Below, in pieces: positions 52,972-56,718 of a stretch of 56,718 nt of DNA. Where the stretch lies: NCBI GenBank assembly GCA_016875015.1, contig VGSJ01000010.1, forward strand, positions 1 to 56,718. Reading direction: 5' to 3'. The first letter of the stretch is position 1. Each line of letters starts with the position of its first letter. The position numbers and the translations under genes were made by a program. The DNA comes from Deltaproteobacteria bacterium. GTDB lineage: Bacteria; Desulfobacterota; Desulfobaccia; Desulfobaccales; 0-14-0-80-60-11. The notes under the pieces are model-generated. The model made no database searches and was not told the origin of the DNA. It worked only from the letters and a program-made list of their open reading frames with translations.

Positions 52972-53727
52972 TTAATCCTCCCTGCCTAAATAAGCCTCAA
53001 TGACCCGGGGGTTCCGGCGGATATCCCGGGGGGCGCCGGCGGCGATGACCTGGCCGTGGTCCAGGACCACGATCCGGTGGCACAGGCCCATGACCAGGGT
53101 CATGTCGTGTTCGATGACCAGCAGGGTAATGCCCAGGGGCAGGAGTTTCTCCAGCAGGGCCATGAGGTCCTCGGTCTCCCGGGGGTTGAGGCCCGCGGCA
53201 GGCTCATCCATGAGCAGGAGCTGCGGTTGTTGGGCCAGGGCCCGGGCGATTTCCAGGCGGCGCTGGTCACCGTAGGCCAGGGCCTCGGCGGGCTCGTCCT
53301 CCTTGCCCCCCAGGCCCACCAGTTCCAGGAATTCCAAGGCCCGCCGGCGATTGTCGGCCTTGGCCCTTTTCACCGCCGGCAGAGGCAAGAGGGCGGCAAA
53401 CACTCCCACTTGCTGGTGGAGGTGATAGCCGGTGAGGACGTTTTCCAGCACGGTCATGCCTCCGAAGAGCTGGATATTCTGGAAGGTGCGGGCCAGCCCC
53501 AGGCGGGCCCGGCGGTAAGGGGGCAGGCCCATCATATCCGCGCTTCCCAGCCGGATTTCGCCGGCGCTCGAGGGCAGCAGGCCGTTAATCAGGTTGAAGC
53601 AGGTGGTCTTGCCGGCGCCGTTGGGGCCGATCAACCCGACGATCTCTCCCGCGGCCACGGCAAACGAGACGTCGGTCAGGGCCTGGACGCCCCCGAAGGA
53701 TTTACTCAAGCCGGCAATTTCAAGCAT
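52972..53727 (-). CDS. livG: branched-chain amino acid ABC transporter ATPase LivG
   Basis: One of two ATPases of the Liv-type importer. Walker A GPNGAGKTTC, LARTFQNIQLF, the signature region (ALAYGDQRRLEIARAL in place of SGGQQ), Walker B LLLMDEPAAGLNP and VIEHDM mark it as LivG; the 251 residues are the normal length. Gene order here is H-M-F-G rather than the usual H-M-G-F. A 215-base gap with a palindrome separates it from livF. Confidence 0.92.
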   Translation of the reverse strand: MLEIAGLSKSFGGVQALTDVSFAVAAGEIVGLIGPNGAGKTTCFNLINGLLPSSAGEIRLGSADMMGLPPYRRARLGLARTFQNIQLFGGMTVLENVLTGYHLHQQVGVFAALLPLPAVKRAKADNRRRALEFLELVGLGGKEDEPAEALAYGDQRRLEIARALAQQPQLLLMDEPAAGLNPRETEDLMALLEKLLPLGITLLVIEHDMTLVMGLCHRIVVLDHGQVIAAGAPRDIRRNPRVIEAYLGRED

Positions 53728-53851
53728 GTTAAAAACCTGGGGGGAAAAGGGTAAAAGGGTAAAGGGCGAAAAGGGAAAAGAAATAAAAAGCCATAATATC
53801 CCCGCATCGCGTTTTGGTCTTCGGCTTTTCGGTCACTATTTTTTTCGCCGC

Positions 53852-53874
53852 GTTCCCAAGTGCAACTTGGGAAC
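53852..53874. repeat. perfect palindrome between livF and livG
   Basis: GTTCCCAAG, a short centre TGCAA, and CTTGGGAAC. A near copy lies at 17250-17272. Flanking sequence is A/G-rich on one side (53738-53790) and its pyrimidine mirror on the other (53905-53940). Confidence 0.5.
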
Positions 53875-53942
53875 GATATAGAAGGGAAAGGTCTTGGTGT
53901 TCCCCCCCCCCTTTTTCGCCTTTTCCCCTTTTGCCCCCTCTT

Positions 53943-54668
53943 TTATTCCCATACTTCTTGATATCCCTTGCCCAAATAGGCCCGCTGCACTTCCGGGTCT
54001 TCCCTAAGGTCGGCGGCGGCGCCGTCCAGGATGATGCGTCCGGTCTCCAGCACGTAGCCCCGGTCGGCCACCTTTAAAGCCGCCCGGGCGTTTTGTTCCA
54101 CCAAAAGGATGGTAGTGCCCGCGGCCTTCAGTTCCGCCAGGATATTGTAGACCTGGGTGGCCATCCGGGGGGCCAGCCCCATGGAAGGCTCGTCCAGCAT
54201 CAAGAGCCGGGGACGGGCCATGAGGGCCCGGCCGATGGCCAGAATCTGCTGCTCGCCGCCGGAAAGCGTGCCCGCGGCCTGGTGGGCCCGCTCCTTGAGG
54301 ATGGGAAAGCGCTGGCGAATCTCCTCCAGGTCCCGGCGCACCGCCCCCTTGTCCCGGCGATGGAAGGCCCCCAGTTCCAGGTTGGCGGTGACGCTCAACG
54401 TACGGAAGACCCGGCGGCCTTCCGGCACCAGGGCCAGGCCCAGGGTGACGATGCGCTCTGCGGGCAGCCGGGTGAGGTCCTGGCCGGCGAACTCGATGGT
54501 CCCCTTGCGGGGGGGCAGCAGCCCGGAAATAGTGCGCAGGGTGGTGGTCTTGCCGGCGCCGTTGCCGCCGATCAGGGTCACCACCTCGCCGGCGCGCACG
54601 TGGAGGGAGATGCCCTTGAGCACCGGCAAACGACCATACCCGGCCTGGACGCTTTTTAAGGTCAGCAT
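53943..54668 (-). CDS. livF: branched-chain amino acid ABC transporter ATPase LivF
   Basis: The second ATPase: AGYGRLPVLKGISLHVRAGE, Walker A GGNGAGKTTTL, LALVPEGRRVFRTLSV (LivF hallmark), signature TLSGGEQQILAIGRAL, Walker B LLMLDEPSMGLAP and LLVEQNARAAL. 241 residues. It follows livM after 83 bases of ACTGACCACT-type repeats. Confidence 0.93.
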   Translation of the reverse strand: MLTLKSVQAGYGRLPVLKGISLHVRAGEVVTLIGGNGAGKTTTLRTISGLLPPRKGTIEFAGQDLTRLPAERIVTLGLALVPEGRRVFRTLSVTANLELGAFHRRDKGAVRRDLEEIRQRFPILKERAHQAAGTLSGGEQQILAIGRALMARPRLLMLDEPSMGLAPRMATQVYNILAELKAAGTTILLVEQNARAALKVADRGYVLETGRIILDGAAADLREDPEVQRAYLGKGYQEVWE

Positions 54669-54670
54669 GT

Positions 54671-54740
54671 TCAGTGGTCAGTGGCCAGTGGTCAGTGGTC
54701 AGTTTGAGAAGAGCCGTGCTGGCAACTGACTACTGACCAC
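54671..54740. repeat. CAGTGGTCAGTGG-type repeats between livM and livF
   Basis: Three tandem units of about ten bases (CAGTGGTCAG, TGGCCAGTGG, TCAGTGGTCA) followed after about 25 bases by inverted copies (ACTGACTACTGACCAC). Similar units lie at about 47526-47545 and 47710-47725 around the holB fragment. Confidence 0.45.
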
Positions 54741-54751
54741 AGATCACTGCC

Positions 54752-55624
54752 TCACCCCTCCCGCTTTAAAAACTTCAAGCTCAATTTGCCCCGGCCCAGG
54801 AGGCCCGAAGGCCGCCAGATGAGCAGGAGCATCAGGAGTCCGCCGTAAATCAGTTCCTGGTAGGCGTGGGCCTGCCGCAACATCTCGGGGAGGATCGTCA
54901 GGATCACCGCGCCCAGCACCGACCCGGCAATGGACCCCATGCCCCCCAGCACCACCATGGTGAGGATGAGGATGGAGGTGTGGAGGCCGAAGGTCTCGGG
55001 GTTGATAAAGGTGATGTAGTGGGCGTAGAGGGAACCGGCCAGGCCGGCCAGGGCCGCGGCCAGGGTGAAAACGACGATCTTATATGCCGGGGTGTTGATC
55101 CCCATGACCTGGGCGGTGATTTCGTGGTCCCGGATGGCCCGGAGGGCCCGGCCGTGGTAGGAATCCACCAGGCGGTAGGCGGCGATCAGGACCAGGATGA
55201 CGATGACGACCACCAGAATCAGGTAGAGCCAGGGCGGCCGGAAGTCCAGCCCCAAAAAGCTGGGAGCCGGGATCCCGGGCAGGCCATCGGGTCCCCCGGT
55301 AACCTCCAGGTTGAGGAAGACCAGGTCCACGATCACCCCGAAGCCCAGGGTAACGATGGCCAGGTAATCCTCCTTGAGTCTCAGGGTCGGCAGCCCCAGG
55401 GCCAACCCGCACAACCCGGCCGCCAGCAGGGCGGCCAGGGCGGCGGCGGGAAAAGGCAAGTGCCAGTGCAGCGACACCAGGGCCGAGATATAGGCCCCGA
55501 TGCCGTAGAACGCGGCATGGCCCAGGGAGACCTGGCCGGCATAGCCGATAATCAGGTTAATACTGACGGTCAGGATGATATAGATGCCGGCCAGGATGGC
55601 CAGATGCAGCACGTAGGCGGCCAT
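54752..55624 (-). CDS. livM: branched-chain amino acid ABC transporter permease LivM
   Basis: From ATG 55624 (GGGGGGA upstream) the protein has 290 residues and 8-9 TM helices, with LivM hallmarks INLIIGYAGQVSLGHAAFYG, LRLKEDYLAIVTLGFGV, SYHGRALRAIRDHEI and the EAA-like region NTPAYKIVVFTLAAALAGLAG. It starts one base after the livH stop (TGAGATG), so translation is coupled. An upstream in-frame start at 55702 lies inside livH and is unlikely. Confidence 0.92.
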   Translation of the reverse strand: MAAYVLHLAILAGIYIILTVSINLIIGYAGQVSLGHAAFYGIGAYISALVSLHWHLPFPAAALAALLAAGLCGLALGLPTLRLKEDYLAIVTLGFGVIVDLVFLNLEVTGGPDGLPGIPAPSFLGLDFRPPWLYLILVVVIVILVLIAAYRLVDSYHGRALRAIRDHEITAQVMGINTPAYKIVVFTLAAALAGLAGSLYAHYITFINPETFGLHTSILILTMVVLGGMGSIAGSVLGAVILTILPEMLRQAHAYQELIYGGLLMLLLIWRPSGLLGRGKLSLKFLKREG

Positions 55625-55625
55625 C

Positions 55626-56489
55626 TCAGTCCCCCCGGCCTCGCAAAATGCCCTGGGGCCGGAGTAAGAGCACCAGGATGAGGATGGCAAAGGCGATGGC
55701 ATCCTTGAAACCCGAAGAGATATAAGCTGCGCCCAGACTCTCCGCCACTCCCAGGAGCAGGCCCCCCAGGATGGCCCCCGGGATGCTGCCTACCCCCCCC
55801 AGGATGGCGGCGCTAAACGCCTTGAGGCCCGGCAGCATTCCCATGCGGGGGTAGGTGGCATTGTAGTAGACGGCCATCATGATGCCCGCGGCCCCGCTCA
55901 GGGCGGAGCCCAACAGAAAAGTCAGGGAAACCATGCGATCCACGTTGATGCCCATGAGCCGGGCCGTATCCCGGTCCAGGGCGCAGGCCACGATGGCCTT
56001 GCCGTAGGTGGTGTAACGCACAAACACTACCAGCAAACCCATGAATCCCAAGGCCGCGGCCAGGATGGCCACCTGTAGGGTGGACACCGGCAGGCCGGCG
56101 ATCTCGACGCTGCTGAAGGTAAATTGGATGGGAAAGGGCCGGTCGTTGGGACCGAACAGCAGCAGGGCCAGACTCTGGAGAAGGATGGAGGCGCCGATGG
56201 CGCTGATGAGGGGCACCAGGGGATGGAAACCCCGCAAGGGCCGGAAAGCCGCCCTCTCCAGGAGCACCCCCAAGATGGCGGCCGCGGCCATCCCCAGGGC
56301 AAAGGCCAGGAAGAAATTGACTTTCCCGGTGGCCAGGAGCAGCACCGCCACAAAGGCGCCGCACATGTAGATTTCCCCCTGGGCAAAATTGATCAGGCCC
56401 AAAATGCCATAGATCATGGTGTAGCCCAGGGCGATGAGGGCATAAACACTGCCGGTGGTCAGGCCGTTAATCAATTGCTGGAAAAACAT
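55626..56489 (-). CDS. livH: branched-chain amino acid ABC transporter permease LivH
   Basis: 287 residues with about eight TM helices and LivH hallmarks: LINGLTTGSVYALIALGYTMIYG (1-30), LINFAQGEIYMCGAF, RTDTAR-like CALDRDTARLMGI and FSAAILGGVGSIPGAILGGLLLG. First of the liv genes seen; the periplasmic binding protein gene (livK or livJ) would be expected to the right of the window. Confidence 0.93.
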   Translation of the reverse strand: MFFQQLINGLTTGSVYALIALGYTMIYGILGLINFAQGEIYMCGAFVAVLLLATGKVNFFLAFALGMAAAAILGVLLERAAFRPLRGFHPLVPLISAIGASILLQSLALLLFGPNDRPFPIQFTFSSVEIAGLPVSTLQVAILAAALGFMGLLVVFVRYTTYGKAIVACALDRDTARLMGINVDRMVSLTFLLGSALSGAAGIMMAVYYNATYPRMGMLPGLKAFSAAILGGVGSIPGAILGGLLLGVAESLGAAYISSGFKDAIAFAILILVLLLRPQGILRGRGD

Positions 56490-56718
56490 CAGGATGCAGG
56501 AAATTTCCCGTGAGAAGCGTTCGGTAATTGCGCCGCAAAGCAGCCCGCCTCACCATATCATCTTTAGACCGTGCTCCACAAGGTTGTTGTGAGGTTATAC
56601 CGTGTTCCCTTTGACTCATCTTCGACAGTTGTAAAAAAATAGTTTTGGATTATCAGTAAGTTAAGCCATGGCAAAAAAGGGTTGGCACTACATGCTATTG
56701 GAGTCCGGCGTCTGGTCT
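56490..56718. other. region upstream of livH with a half-copy of the 106-bp element end
   Basis: TTATACCGTGTTC (56595-56607), followed by CCTTTGA, matches the inverted right end of the element at 25961-26066. No partner end is visible before the window edge. No gene recognised. Confidence 0.4.

Noticed and set aside
1-56718. rRNA, tRNA, integrase or phage structural genes
   Set aside because: None seen by reading; a tRNAscan or Infernal run would be needed to exclude small RNAs.

Overview
The window reads as a GC-rich chromosomal segment of an anaerobic, Gram-negative, LPS-bearing bacterium, most likely a Desulfobacterota (Desulfobacca- or Syntrophobacter-like) sulfate or sulfur metaboliser. 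The grounds are inferential: LPS genes (hldE, ugd, lptD), a sulfide:quinone-oxidoreductase-like flavoprotein beside a DUF1641 protein and a run of glycine-cleavage-H-like proteins, a fused ADP-forming acyl-CoA synthetase, and a liv/paaK set. No rRNA, tRNA or CRISPR array was recognised. Most genes lie on the minus strand.

Layout. 0-9.2 kb: rpoZ with a clear sigma70-type promoter, a truncated IS5-family transposase abutting it, a short kelch protein, a damaged PDZ/multi-TM/GAF/adenylate-cyclase gene, lnt, a secreted protein of unknown role and an IS701-family remnant. 9.2-14.6 kb: envelope genes hldE, ugd and lptD. 14.9-19.4 kb: moeA, an AT-rich membrane protein of unknown function, a HicB-like antitoxin remnant and a fused ADP-forming acyl-CoA synthetase. 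19.8-25.6 kb: a signalling region with an internally deleted ercA-like gene, a PAS/NarX-type histidine kinase, response regulators and a PEP-synthase-like protein with an unfamiliar C-terminal half.

26.1-31.2 kb: a six-gene minus-strand operon, read as four tandem GcvH-like proteins, then an SQR-like flavoprotein, then a DUF1641 protein. The canonical lipoyl-lysine position of all four GcvH paralogs is Gly or Ala. 31.7-40.2 kb: a seven-gene, tightly overlapping operon joining an alpha-oxoamine synthase (serine-palmitoyltransferase-like), a MacB/LolD-type ABC transporter, a TolC-like outer-membrane protein, a HlyD-like adaptor, a GNAT-fold acyltransferase of the type linked to bacterial ceramide synthesis, and a multi-TM GT-C-like protein. 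This is the best candidate for an undescribed system: synthesis of a sphingolipid-like aminolipid coupled to export across the envelope.

40.6-45.4 kb: surface-glycan genes (GT-C-like protein, O-antigen ligase, GT2 glycosyltransferase, polysaccharide deacetylase). 45.7-46.8 kb: two Tat-type proteins each with a zinc ribbon, the second fused to a GNAT domain. 46.9-51 kb: a flavodoxin-like Fe-S protein, a holB fragment, guaA and an uncharacterised protein. 51.4-56.5 kb: a branched-chain/aromatic amino-acid-type ABC transporter (livH-M-F-G) followed by a phenylacetate-CoA ligase gene.

Many genes are damaged (frameshifts, nonsense codons, internal deletions). The spaces between genes are filled with short palindromes and at least two miniature inverted-repeat element families. 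Single-base defects in homopolymers could be assembly errors rather than biology.
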